36,194 nt of DNA from Verrucomicrobiales bacterium (GCA_016795505.1 JAEUHH010000035.1:1-36194); one strand, 5' to 3'. Numbered from the stretch's first letter, positions 8,384-18,515 are shown. Notes: generated from the letters alone by a model not told the origin. Translations and numbers: made by a program.

Positions 8384-8872
8384 ATGAAACGCCGAACTCT
8401 CCGCGCCGCCGCTGCCGCCCCGGGAATGCCCGAGGCGCAGACTTCCCTCGATCTGTCGTCCCTCGTCGACATCGCCTTTCTGCTGCTCACCTTTTTTCTC
8501 CTCACGTCCACGCTGGATCCGAAGGAAGCCGATCTCGGGTTCCGCCTCGGTCTGCCCGGCATCGTCCAACCGCCGAAAAACTCGTTTGTGCCCGAGGAAG
8601 TGCGCGTCGAGGTCCGCGCCGACGGTTCGGTGTGGTTTCAGGGCGAAGCGGTGGAGTCCGGGGCGACCGATCGCCGTCAGCTTCCCGGCCTGCTGTCCGA
8701 ATTACGCGACGCCACTGCGGCCGCGGCGATGCTGGCACCCGACAAGGAAAACGGAGTGGTGGTTCGGGTCTCCGCTGACGATCAGGTGCGCGGACAGCGG
8801 CTCATGGATGTCCTCGACACGATCGCCGAGTCGGGCATCGCAACGATCCGGCTCGATGGCTTCGTGGATTAG
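8384..8872 (+). CDS. exbD: ExbD/TolR-family protein, copy 3
   Basis: A 162-residue ExbD-type protein with the TM at about 25-45 (SSLVDIAFLLLTFFLL) and conserved Asp at 29. The post-TM block TLDPKEADLGFRLGLP matches copy 2. The periplasmic part has an extra stretch (SGATDRRQLPGLLSELRDATAAAAM) compared with copy 2 and ends in QRLMDVLDTIAESGIATIRLDGF, paralleling the copy 2 C-terminus. It is the last gene before a 211-bp gap that precedes the TPR gene. That gap has no convincing terminator, so readthrough into the TPR gene is possible. Confidence 0.92.
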   Translation: MKRRTLRAAAAAPGMPEAQTSLDLSSLVDIAFLLLTFFLLTSTLDPKEADLGFRLGLPGIVQPPKNSFVPEEVRVEVRADGSVWFQGEAVESGATDRRQLPGLLSELRDATAAAAMLAPDKENGVVVRVSADDQVRGQRLMDVLDTIAESGIATIRLDGFVD

Positions 8873-9083
8873 CGTCCTCCAGCCTTTCTGCGTGGCATTG
8901 AAGGGTTTTCCCCGCCGCCGCGTCGAAATTTTTGCTCCGGACCGGCGGTTGCGCTGGCCAAAAGGAGCCTCCTTGTAGTAAAACAACCCTGTCAGTCAGT
9001 CATTTTCCCAGTTTTCACCCTTTTCCCCGGCCATCTGTCCCCACCACGGAATCACCCCCCCTATTTTCTTCCGCAGTTTGAAC

Positions 9084-12000
9084 ATGAGAACGACCATCTC
9101 CCGCCTCACTGACCCGTTTACCCGCTCTGGCCGTGGTTTGGCCCTTCTGGGATGCGCCTCCGGATGTCTCGCTCTGACCTGGCTGCCGTCGGGCTCCCTG
9201 GCCCAGGATGAGGAGGACAACAGCGTCGAGGGCCTCTACTCGAAGGCCGCGGAACTGGCCATCGCCGGCCAGTATGCCGAGTCCGTCAAGCTCTATGACA
9301 AGCTGTTCGACCTCGCCGGAGAGTTCCTCTGCGAAGACTTCGGCGCCCAGGCCGGCGGGATCGTGTTCGACTACGGCACCGTGCTCCTGCAGATGCAGGA
9401 TTGGCAAAAGGCCCGCGACGCCTTCGAGCGCTGCGTCAACTTCAAGGACAACGAGTGCAAAAAGGCCAAGATCCAGAACGAAAACACCCGTGCCGTGCTC
9501 GCCCTGTTCCAATGGGGATTTTGCGAAGCCCAACTCGGCAATCACGCCCGCGCCATCGAGCTCTACGACCAGTATCTGGAAAAGGCCAAAGCCGATCCGA
9601 CTGAACTGGCCAAAGTGCGCAACGCCTTCAAACTGCGCCGCGGATCGTCGCTGATGAACGTGGGCCGTGCCGACGAGGGCATCGCCGAGATCAACGAACT
9701 GTTCGAGAAGCGCGTCGAGTGGCAGGTCACCCCGCAGTTCCTCGTGCAGGGGCTGTTGGAACTCGGACTCGGCTGGGTGGAACTGGCCCGCAAGGGAGCC
9801 CAGACGCCGAATGCGGTCGACCAGATCGAGGCGCAGGCCCAGCTCTTCCTCGACCGGAATGCGGCGGCGATCGAGGTCAGCCCGCTGGACAAATTCCGCT
9901 TTGGCTTCATCGACCGATTCAAGAAGCTCGGCTTCGAGTCCTCCGAGATCGGCATGCAGACCCTGGCCCTCCGCTTCTACTCCATGGTGCCGACGCTGGA
10001 GGATGTGGAATACGATGTGCAGTCCCGCCTCGCCCTCGTTCCCGGCGGTGCCGTGCCGGCGGCTTTCCAGCAGATCCTCGACCAGATCGCCGAGCAGAAA
10101 AAGCGCCCCGTTCCCGGTGATGTCGAGATTCAGCGCCTCTCCGCCCGCGCCTACGAGTTGCTGGGCAACTACATCGCCCCGCGCGAGATTTACCGTTACC
10201 TCGCCGAGACCTATCCCACCATCGAGAAAGACCGCCGTGCCGAGATCCTGCACGAGGCGGCCCGCTTTTCCACCATGCTGGGCGACTATTCCTCGGCCCA
10301 GTTTTACGGCGAGACTTTCATGGCCGAACTGGCCGATCACAAGCTGCGGGACAATGTCTCCGTCTTCATGCTGCAGTCGCTGTTCTCCTCGCAGCAGTTC
10401 GATCAGGTCGTCACCATCTGCGAATCGGTGCGCAGCCGCTACGAATTGGGCAGCGAGCAGCGCGAACTCCCCGACGCGCTTTACGGTCTGGCCCTGTATT
10501 CCCTGAGGAAGTATCAGGAGGCCATCGCCGCCTTTGACGAATATGCCAAGACCTATCAGGAAGGCTCGAACCGCGAGATGGTCATGTATCACCGCGCCAA
10601 TACGCGCATGATCCTGCGCGAGTTCCGCACCGCCGCCGAGTTGGCCCGCGAGTTCCAGCAGCAGTTCCCCAAATCGGAAAAATTCTCCGACCTTTCCATC
10701 GCCGACGAGGCGCTCTGCCGCTTCAATTTGGAAGACTACACCGCCGCCATCGCCCTTGCCGAGCGGTTGGCAACGGAATTCCCCGAATCCCAGGCGCTCG
10801 ACCGGGTGCTGAACATCAAGGGCGACAGCCTCATCGTCCGCAGCAGTGCGGTCGAGGGAGAAGACGACGCCGCCAAAGCCGAGGTCGCGAAAATGCGCGA
10901 AGAAGCGCTCCAGACCTACCTCAAGGCAGTGGAGACGGGCAAAGCCCTCGAAGCGACGGGCAAGAATGCCGAAGTGCACAAGACTGCCACCGCCGAGGCG
11001 ATTGCCAAGGCCGTCGACATCTACGTGACCGATGGCGACAACCTGAAAGCCGCTCAGGATGAGGCCGGTGCCCTCGAAAAATACAAGCTGGCTGTCGCGC
11101 TCTACGATTCCTTCTTCCCGAACTATGCCGGCACCTTCTACGAGCCGCAGGTTTCGGTTTATACAGTGTCCGCCTTGGAGTCGGTCGGTCGTGGCGAGGA
11201 CGCCTTGACGCAGATGGAAAAGATGATCATCGTTCTAGGCAGCCGCACCGGCGAGGACATGGACCTCGACCTCCTGCGCCGCTCCATCGGCTCCTACTCG
11301 GAGGCGTCCGTCCGCATCCGCGGCGAGGAAAAGACGCTCGAAGTGCTCGGCGCCTTCCCCGGTCTCGATCCGACGAACCAGGCCCTGTTGACCTGGCTCA
11401 AGATGCAGAAGGTCATCGTCCTCCAGGCCATGCGCACCAAGCTGGCCAAGGATGCGCCGGAGTTGGCTTCGATCAATCAGCGCATCGACAAGGAGTTCCA
11501 GGAAATGGACCAGTTCGAGGTGAAGAGCCTCTCCGAGATCGCGCTGAAGATGATCGGCGACTATCTCTACGGCAGCGACAACCCCTTCCTCGCGGTGCGT
11601 TACTATGAGGAACTGCTGGTGCGTTCGAATCCCGAAGCCGACCAGTTCAAGGCCTCCGCCGACCTCGGTCTCGGCCGCATTGAGGCCCGGCGCACCGACG
11701 CCGAGTCGCGTCGCACGGCCCGCGACCGTTTCCGCCGCATCACCGACACCTACAAGGACAAGGACCTGACCCCGGCCGCCACTTTCGAGTTGGGCAAACT
11801 GGCCGTCGTCACCCAGGATTGGGAGGAAGCCAAGACCGCCTTCCAGACCATCAACCAGAACAAGCGCTGGCTCACCCCGGTGGAGCGCGCCGAGGCCACC
11901 TTCCGCTTCGGCCAGACGTTGGAAGCGCTCGGCGACATCGGCGGCGCCTTCCAGGCCTATACCGCCGCGTGGGTGACCTATGCGAAGCACCACGAGTGGT

Positions 12001-12293
12001 CCACCCAGTCTCTGGAAAAATGGCTTCAACTCGGATTCAAGGATGCCGAGACCAACATCACGGATCCGATCGCCCTGCGGGCGAAGAAAATGGAATTCTA
12101 CAAGCAGTTGAAGCGCAAGCTGATCGAGTGGTCGCAGTTCCCCGAGACGGAGGCACTCCAGCGCCTGCGACTGCGCCTCCCCGACATGCGGACGGAACTC
12201 GGCATCACGCCCGAGGAGGAAAGCCAGATCAACTTCCAGATGGGTCTCAATCCCGACGGCACTCTGCCCGAGGAGCCGGGCAAGAAGAAGTGA
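9084..12293 (+). CDS. Large secreted tetratricopeptide-repeat protein
   Basis: A 1069-residue protein with a signal peptide (about 1-40, LALTWLPSGSLA/QD); an internal LLGC could be read as a lipobox, but hydrophobic sequence continues after it. The mature protein is almost entirely degenerate TPR/TolA-Pal-YbgF-type helical repeats, for example LYSKAAELAIAGQYAESVKL near residue 51 and later AARFSTMLGDYSSAQFYGE and ALYSLRKYQEAIAAFDEY. No enzyme motif is seen. The ATG at 9084 was preferred to an in-frame TTG two codons earlier. It follows exbB-exbD-exbD-exbD and precedes another secreted protein. The likely role is a periplasmic or outer-membrane scaffold receiving force from the ExbB/D motor; this is inference from order and fold. 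Confidence 0.9.
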   Translation: MRTTISRLTDPFTRSGRGLALLGCASGCLALTWLPSGSLAQDEEDNSVEGLYSKAAELAIAGQYAESVKLYDKLFDLAGEFLCEDFGAQAGGIVFDYGTVLLQMQDWQKARDAFERCVNFKDNECKKAKIQNENTRAVLALFQWGFCEAQLGNHARAIELYDQYLEKAKADPTELAKVRNAFKLRRGSSLMNVGRADEGIAEINELFEKRVEWQVTPQFLVQGLLELGLGWVELARKGAQTPNAVDQIEAQAQLFLDRNAAAIEVSPLDKFRFGFIDRFKKLGFESSEIGMQTLALRFYSMVPTLEDVEYDVQSRLALVPGGAVPAAFQQILDQIAEQKKRPVPGDVEIQRLSARAYELLGNYIAPREIYRYLAETYPTIEKDRRAEILHEAARFSTMLGDYSSAQFYGETFMAELADHKLRDNVSVFMLQSLFSSQQFDQVVTICESVRSRYELGSEQRELPDALYGLALYSLRKYQEAIAAFDEYAKTYQEGSNREMVMYHRANTRMILREFRTAAELAREFQQQFPKSEKFSDLSIADEALCRFNLEDYTAAIALAERLATEFPESQALDRVLNIKGDSLIVRSSAVEGEDDAAKAEVAKMREEALQTYLKAVETGKALEATGKNAEVHKTATAEAIAKAVDIYVTDGDNLKAAQDEAGALEKYKLAVALYDSFFPNYAGTFYEPQVSVYTVSALESVGRGEDALTQMEKMIIVLGSRTGEDMDLDLLRRSIGSYSEASVRIRGEEKTLEVLGAFPGLDPTNQALLTWLKMQKVIVLQAMRTKLAKDAPELASINQRIDKEFQEMDQFEVKSLSEIALKMIGDYLYGSDNPFLAVRYYEELLVRSNPEADQFKASADLGLGRIEARRTDAESRRTARDRFRRITDTYKDKDLTPAATFELGKLAVVTQDWEEAKTAFQTINQNKRWLTPVERAEATFRFGQTLEALGDIGGAFQAYTAAWVTYAKHHEWSTQSLEKWLQLGFKDAETNITDPIALRAKKMEFYKQLKRKLIEWSQFPETEALQRLRLRLPDMRTELGITPEEESQINFQMGLNPDGTLPEEPGKKK

Positions 12294-12312
12294 TTCCGCA
12301 GGGGCACCATTC

Positions 12313-12356
12313 CGATGCAACAGGGTACGATCGACGATCAAACAGGGTATCATCAG
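12313..12356 (+). repeat. Dispersed 22-bp paired repeat, copy A
   Basis: Two adjacent 22-bp units, 12313-12334 and 12335-12356, each with the core AACAGGGT preceded by CGATnn and followed by a degenerate nnSATCrn end. The second unit ends two bases before the ATG of the next gene, so it occupies the position where a ribosome binding site would be. It is related to the copies at 21081, 23848 and 36008. Confidence 0.85.
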
Positions 12357-12358
12357 CC

Positions 12359-13558
12359 ATGAAAGCAATCCGACTTTTCACCGTTTCACTGACCGTGGCC
12401 GCCGTGGCCGCGCCGGCTTTCCTGAATTTCGACCAAGCGTCAGCCCAGGCCCAGGCGCCGGCCGCCGCCGCGGCTCCAGCCGTCAAGCGTGAGTTGGGCG
12501 CCATGATCCTGCTGTCCGACGGCAGACGCCAGCGTGGCTTCGTCCAGGATACCAACGACCGCGGCCTGCTGTTCTCACTGGTCGAAGGGGCGCCGGGCAC
12601 GGGTATGGCCTGGCAGACGCAGGTGGTGGATGTGGCTTTCGACGAGTCCGATGAGATCATGCGAGAGGCCCGCGCGGTCTATTCGCAGGGCAACTACGAG
12701 GTGGCGGTGCAGTTGTTCGACGGCATCGCGAATTCCTTCGCCCACGTCGCCTGGGTGCCGCGGAGTTTTTCCACCGAAGCCCGCTACTACCAGCTCGAGT
12801 GCCTGCGGCTGCTCGGTCGTTGGGAGGAAATGGGGCCGCTGCTCCAGACGCCCACCGCCCAGGCCATTCCGACGAAGCTGCCGGAGTTCTTCCAGCGGCA
12901 GTTCAAGCTGAACCAGCTCTGGGCACAACTCGGTGCAGGGCAGCTCGATGGCATCAAGACCACCCTCGCCGGTCTGGAGAAGCCGGTGGTGGGCCAAGCC
13001 AAACTGCTGCCCTCGCCCAGCCTCCAGACGCTGCCGCTGCGTGAGCTGGTGCAGATCACTTTCTTCAGCGCCAAAGCCAACGAGGCCGCCGGCAATCTCG
13101 ACCGGGCTCTGGCGGACTACTACCGCACCTTCGCGCTGACTTTCTCCAATCAGAAAGTCCTCAGCGATCTGTCGATGAAGGCCGCGCTGTCCATCCAGTC
13201 GCGTCTGCCTGCGGTGGCGGAAACCAAAAGCCCCATGGCGATGCGCCAGATCCAGAGTCTGGCCTATCTCTACAAGAATTCGTTCGGCAAGGGTGAGATC
13301 GAGCCGGCCTATGACCCCTTTGCGGTGAAACCCGAGCTGCCCAAGCCGCCGGCACCGAAGGAAGAGGAAAAGCCGGCCGCACCCGCCGATGGAGCGGCAC
13401 CGGCGGCGGATGCCGCCGCCAAGGGCGCGGCTCCGAAGGCCGACGCCGCCAAGGGGGAAGCCCCGAAGGCTGATGCCAAAGGCGAGGCGCCCAAAGCCGA
13501 TGCCGCTCCGAAAGGGGAGGCGCCCAAGGCCGACGCGCCGAAGGCCGGGGCGAAGTGA
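12359..13558 (+). CDS. Secreted protein with TPR-like region and Lys/Ala/Pro-rich repetitive tail
   Basis: A 399-residue protein. The N-terminus is a signal peptide (about 1-29, NFDQASA/QA). A short beta-rich section (MILLSDGRRQRGFVQD) is followed by a helical, TPR-like region starting near residue 99 (REARAVYSQGNYEVAVQLFD). The C-terminal 75 residues, from about 326, are low-complexity with repeated GEAPKADA/KGAAPKADA blocks, resembling a wall- or envelope-spanning tail. The start is fixed by the signal peptide and lies two bases after a 22-bp repeat pair. It lies 65 bp after the large TPR gene and probably belongs to the same exbB/exbD-TPR module. Function is otherwise unknown. Confidence 0.88.
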   Translation: MKAIRLFTVSLTVAAVAAPAFLNFDQASAQAQAPAAAAAPAVKRELGAMILLSDGRRQRGFVQDTNDRGLLFSLVEGAPGTGMAWQTQVVDVAFDESDEIMREARAVYSQGNYEVAVQLFDGIANSFAHVAWVPRSFSTEARYYQLECLRLLGRWEEMGPLLQTPTAQAIPTKLPEFFQRQFKLNQLWAQLGAGQLDGIKTTLAGLEKPVVGQAKLLPSPSLQTLPLRELVQITFFSAKANEAAGNLDRALADYYRTFALTFSNQKVLSDLSMKAALSIQSRLPAVAETKSPMAMRQIQSLAYLYKNSFGKGEIEPAYDPFAVKPELPKPPAPKEEEKPAAPADGAAPAADAAAKGAAPKADAAKGEAPKADAKGEAPKADAAPKGEAPKADAPKAGAK

Positions 13559-13565
13559 GGAAATC

Positions 13566-13590
13566 GGAATCGGCGGTAATGCCGATTTTC
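13566..13590 (+). terminator. Probable intrinsic terminator of the exbB/TPR gene run
   Basis: A perfect 7-bp stem (AATCGGC at 13568-13574, GCCGATT at 13581-13587) with a 6-base loop GGTAAT is followed by a short T run (TTTC). Two further G-T pairs could lengthen the stem. It begins 10 bp after the stop of the preceding gene and sits between two convergent transcription units. The T run is short, so efficiency is uncertain. Confidence 0.55.
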
Positions 13591-13600
13591 TCAGGCGACG

Positions 13601-13673
13601 TAGGTGGACTGGGACTCGAACCCAGGACCAACGGCTTAAAAGGCCGCTGCTCTACCGACTGAGCTATCCACCC
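13601..13673 (-). tRNA. trnK: tRNA-Lys (anticodon UUU)
   Basis: On the minus strand a complete cloverleaf can be folded. The acceptor arm pairs GGGTGGA with TCCACCT, position 1 forming a G-U pair with position 72. The D arm contains AGCTCAGTCGGTAGAGC, the anticodon stem is GCGGC/GCCGT with loop CTTTTAA (anticodon TTT), and the T arm contains GGTTCGAGTCC. The discriminator is A. CCA is not encoded after it (the genome reads CGT), so CCA must be added by the nucleotidyltransferase. It is close to E. coli tRNA-Lys in the D and anticodon arms. Confidence 0.95.
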
Positions 13674-13819
13674 GTGCGGCGCCCGCGGGAGGCCGGGTGG
13701 GCTTCGGAAAAGCCCCGGTCCGCGTGGAGCGTGGTTCGTAACTCAGGTTTTCGGCCGGCGCAAGAAAAAGTTCCCGCGTCGCGTGCGGGAGATGATCGGC
13801 TGGAATCCGGGATAACGGC

Positions 13820-16012
13820 CTATTGGTCCCGCTTGAGGACCGAGAGCAGGCTGGCGTAGTCGTCCGTCCAGACGCGGAAGCCGGAGGGGATGGCGGGCTT
13901 TTCCCAGGTCCCCGATGCGATGAGGGGGAGGATCTGGCTTTCCTCCCGTGCTAGCAGGGCCCAGAGGGAACTCATGCCTTCAACCGAGGCGGGATCGTGA
14001 TTTTCCACCACCCGATGGCGGGTGCGGCAAGCCACACCCAGCGAGTCGGCCAGGGCGGCGATGGCGGGGCGCAGATCGAAGTGGCGATTCGAAATGTGGA
14101 AGAGCAGGCGGCCGTCCGGCTTCAATTTCTGAAAATACAGGGCCATGGCCTCCCGGGTCGCGAGGTGCAGCGGGATGGCGTCGGAGGAAAAGGCGTCCAC
14201 GATGAGCAGGTCGTATTGGCCATCCGCTTCCTCGGCGAGTTTTAGCCGGCCGTCGCCGAGAATGATGCGGCAGGTCGCCTGGCTGTCTTTCAGATAGGTG
14301 AAATGGCCGCTGTCGCGGGCGAAATGGACCGACGACGGATCAATCTCGAAGAAGTCCCACTGGGAGCCCTCGGTGCCGTAGGCGGCGAGGGTGCCCACGC
14401 CGAGACCGATCACGCCGACGTGCGCGAGCGGACGGACGGACTGGAGGGCGTCGATGATCTGGCCGCACGGGCCGCCGCGGCTGAAGTAGGTGGTGGGCTG
14501 GCGACGGGCCGCGGGATCGAGCACTTGGGAGCCGTGGAGCGTGGTGCCGTGCATCAGTTGGATCGAACGCCCCTCGTCGTCCATCTGCACGCGGTAGATC
14601 CCGAAAAAGGAGCGCTCGGTGTCGAGGGTGTGATCCGCAAACCGTTTCGCTGAAAGCGCAGTGGCGAGGAACAGGGCCACCCCGACGGTGAACAGGCGCG
14701 GGCTGATGAGCGAGGCTCCGTAGCAGGCCAGCGTGGCGGGCATCAGGAGGACGGTCACGGGGAAATCCGGCCACTTTTCGCCCAACCAGAAAGCCCCGGC
14801 GGCCAGCACGGCGGCGGCGGCAGGCACAAGCCAGCGCTTTCGCCCGACCGGAGCGCCGGTGGCGCTGGATGGGTCGCGGCGGGGCGTCAGAAAGAGGGCT
14901 GCGATGAGTCCGATGGGGTATTCCAGCACCGTGGTGAAAACCAGCGGGGCCACCAAAGCGGTGAAGGCGCCTCCGACCACGCCGCCGACCGACAGGGCGA
15001 GGTAGAAGGAGGTCAGGCTGGCGGCTGGCGGTCTTTCCGCGGCGAGACGACCGTGGCACAGGCAGGCGAGTAGGAAAAACGCCGTCAGATGCACGATCAG
15101 GATCAGCCCGGTGGGCTCCGTCGCCCGAGCCGCGAGCAGCAAAGCCAGTACGACTCCGGCCAGCGGCACCGCGCGTGCCAGAGCCCGATCACCGATCCAG
15201 GGGCGTTTGGCGAAGGCATTGATGAAGGAGAGCAGATACAGGCCCAGAGGCGGCAGCCACAACAGAGGCATCGAGGCGATGTCAGTGGTGAGGTACTGCG
15301 TCGTGCTCAGCATCAGGCTGGAGGGAATCGCGGCATAGGCGATCCAGCGCAGCCATTGGGACCGGGTCACGACCGGTTCGTCGGCGGCAGGGGACTTGGT
15401 CACGGCGGCGGCGGTTCCCTTCGCAGCGCGGGTCGCCTGCCAGCCGGCCAGGATCACGGTGCCGATGAGCAGGATGTATCCCCAGGCCCACCACGCCGAT
15501 TGCCGGGCGAGCGGCAGGTGCGGCTCGATGAGCAGGGGATAGGCGAGCAGGGAGCCGAGGCTGCCGACATTGCTCGCCGCGTAGAGGAAATAGGGATCGC
15601 GGGCGGCCGGATCGCCCGTTTCCGCGAACCATCGCTGGAGCAGGGGGCTGGTGGTGGATACGGCGAAAAAGGGCACTCCCACGGAAACGGTCATCAGACC
15701 CAGCAGCCACCAGACGTGGGCCTGACCAGCCGGCGGGGACCAGTCATCGGGCAACGCGATCGGCATCGCCAGAGCGGCGAGCCCGATCACGAGGCCATGC
15801 ACGATGACCTGGCGCCGCAGGGGCATCCGGGTGGCGAGGCCATGGGCATAGGCGTAGCCGAGGAGGAGGGCGCTTTGAAAAAACAGCATCGCCGTATTCC
15901 ACACCGCTGGAGTGCCCCCGAGCAGGGGCAGGGCCAGGCGGGCAAACAGGGGCTGCACGCTGAAAAGGAGCGCGGCGGAGAGGAGGATGGGCGGGATGAA
16001 CCACCGGATCAT
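13820..16012 (-). CDS. Fused multi-pass membrane protein with spermidine synthase-like domain
   Basis: A 730-residue fusion. Residues 1 to about 455 contain many hydrophobic spans, beginning MIRWFIPPILLSAALLFSVQ. From about 461 (RSFFGIYRV) the protein becomes a spermidine-synthase/methyltransferase fold: nucleotide-binding VGVIGLGVGTLAAYG, acidic FFEIDPSSV, LGDGRLKL, and the aminopropyltransferase-like LLIVDAFSSDAIPLHLAT. This is the architecture usually called a fused MFS/spermidine synthase. Substrate and product are not established for such fusions; polyamine aminopropyl transfer is only a guess from the fold. It lies 47 bp downstream of the HAD gene in a short AT-rich spacer, and could be cotranscribed with it. 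Confidence 0.88.
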   Translation of the reverse strand: MIRWFIPPILLSAALLFSVQPLFARLALPLLGGTPAVWNTAMLFFQSALLLGYAYAHGLATRMPLRRQVIVHGLVIGLAALAMPIALPDDWSPPAGQAHVWWLLGLMTVSVGVPFFAVSTTSPLLQRWFAETGDPAARDPYFLYAASNVGSLGSLLAYPLLIEPHLPLARQSAWWAWGYILLIGTVILAGWQATRAAKGTAAAVTKSPAADEPVVTRSQWLRWIAYAAIPSSLMLSTTQYLTTDIASMPLLWLPPLGLYLLSFINAFAKRPWIGDRALARAVPLAGVVLALLLAARATEPTGLILIVHLTAFFLLACLCHGRLAAERPPAASLTSFYLALSVGGVVGGAFTALVAPLVFTTVLEYPIGLIAALFLTPRRDPSSATGAPVGRKRWLVPAAAAVLAAGAFWLGEKWPDFPVTVLLMPATLACYGASLISPRLFTVGVALFLATALSAKRFADHTLDTERSFFGIYRVQMDDEGRSIQLMHGTTLHGSQVLDPAARRQPTTYFSRGGPCGQIIDALQSVRPLAHVGVIGLGVGTLAAYGTEGSQWDFFEIDPSSVHFARDSGHFTYLKDSQATCRIILGDGRLKLAEEADGQYDLLIVDAFSSDAIPLHLATREAMALYFQKLKPDGRLLFHISNRHFDLRPAIAALADSLGVACRTRHRVVENHDPASVEGMSSLWALLAREESQILPLIASGTWEKPAIPSGFRVWTDDYASLLSVLKRDQ

Positions 16013-16059
16013 CCCGAGAAGAAAGTCAATAAACCCAAAAAATCTATAAAATTTTGAAA

Positions 16060-16776
16060 TTATTGATATTCTCCAGGTATTTTCTGCCCGTTCAGCAGGA
16101 TCGACTCCAGCGTGTCTGCCGGTCGGCGGAGTTCCAAAGCCAGAAAGCCCGCCTCTCGCGCGCCCTGCCAGTCGGCCGTAGGATCATCACCCACATGGGC
16201 GATGGCCTTCGGTGGCAGATCGAGAGCGCGGCAGGCCGTGTCGAAGATGAGGCGATCGGGCTTGGCCGCGCCGGCTTCGCCGGACAGGATGACCGCCTCG
16301 AAGTGGTCGGCGAGACCGAGACCCCGCGCGATGGCATGAAATCGACGGTCGAAGTTCGAAATGACCGCCAGCCGATGCGTCTCCGCCAGTCGGTCCAGCA
16401 CTGGCAGCGTCTCGGGATACAGGTGCCATTCCGCCGGATCGGCAAAAGCATCGAACAAGGCGTCGAAAATGGCGGCCAATCGGTCGTCATCAGGGCTGTC
16501 ACGGTCGCTGAGCCGGGCGGCTGAGCGAAAGGTGGCCTCCACCACGCCCCGCCACCACTGCCGCTCCCGCTCGTGGGGATCGGAGGCTCCGAGGGAATCG
16601 CCATGGAGCCGGGGCGCCCGCCGCCAGGATTCTCGAAAGGCTTGGTCGAGCGCCTCGGGCGGCAGGTCGACCGACCATTCCCGCGCCACCGCCGCATAGG
16701 TTTCACCAACCGGGCGGGCGAGGCGGAACAGTGTCCCGGCGGCATCGAAAGTGATCGCACGGATGGAACCGGTCAT
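16060..16776 (-). CDS. HAD-superfamily hydrolase, DREG-2/HDHD3-like
   Basis: A 238-residue HAD protein with motif I FDAAGTLF (nucleophile Asp11), motif II VISNFD (Ser140-Asn141), motif III Lys172 in AAKPDRLIF and motif IV GDDPTADW (196-203). The helical cap lies between motifs I and II. Typical HAD phosphatases have a second Asp two residues after the nucleophile (DxDGT); here it is Ala13, as in some DREG-2-like, phosphonatase and dehalogenase subfamilies, so the acid/base step must differ and a phosphatase label would be unsafe. It is divergent from nusA and lies upstream of the fused membrane/spermidine-synthase-like gene. Substrate unknown. Confidence 0.88.
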   Translation of the reverse strand: MTGSIRAITFDAAGTLFRLARPVGETYAAVAREWSVDLPPEALDQAFRESWRRAPRLHGDSLGASDPHERERQWWRGVVEATFRSAARLSDRDSPDDDRLAAIFDALFDAFADPAEWHLYPETLPVLDRLAETHRLAVISNFDRRFHAIARGLGLADHFEAVILSGEAGAAKPDRLIFDTACRALDLPPKAIAHVGDDPTADWQGAREAGFLALELRRPADTLESILLNGQKIPGEYQ

Positions 16777-16858
16777 GGAGGCGAAAGGCGGGGCGGAAGC
16801 CGGTTGGCCGGGGGAATTTGGAACGGATTTCGGACTTGCGAGTAATTAAGCTTGTGCC

Positions 16859-16989
16859 ATGTTCGCGTTCCTGCAACACTGGGGAAAGAAACCGGCACCC
16901 CGCCGTAAGAAGCAAAGTGAAGGATGGAGTGGGCTTGTTCCCGCTCTTTTTTTTCCCCTGAATGTCGCCACATCGCCCCGCCGCGAACC

Positions 16990-16993
<4 letters not shown>
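16859..16993 (+). CDS. Possible 44-residue leader ORF overlapping the nusA start
   Basis: The ATG at 16859 opens a 44-codon frame, starting MFAFLQHWGKKPAPRRKKQ, that ends with TGA at 16991-16993. The stop overlaps the nusA start as ATGA, the classic arrangement for translational coupling. The ATG is preceded by C like most starts here. The N-terminal third is basic and the middle has a hydrophobic stretch (GLVPALFFPLNVA). rimP would normally occupy this upstream position; this ORF is far too short and has no similarity that I can see. It may be a leader peptide or chance, since a random frame of this length is not rare at this GC content. Confidence 0.3.
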
Positions 16994-18345
<1,352 letters not shown>

Positions 18346-18515
18346 TCTCGGAGAGGCCTGCCATGAAGACCGACCTCTCTACCGAGCGAATCGACCCCAG
18401 TAACTCAACCCGCGAAGAGACCTCCCCGCCGTCGTGCGGCTGACCCTTGTCCTACAGGCCAAGCGGATCGGCGGCACCGAGCGGAGCGGAACTCGCCGAC
18501 CGAATCCACCACCGA

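Noticed and set aside
9144-9160. Lipoprotein lipobox in the TPR protein
   Set aside because: Hydrophobic signal sequence continues well past the LLGC, so a type I signal cleaved near residue 40 fits better.
9015-10979. 654-codon open frame opposite the TPR gene
   Set aside because: Composition-driven shadow; the plus strand has the signal peptide and TPR periodicity.
18447-18515. TTG start extending infB by 23 residues
   Set aside because: The extension has no IF-2-like sequence and no ribosome binding site; the ATG at 18516 is simpler.
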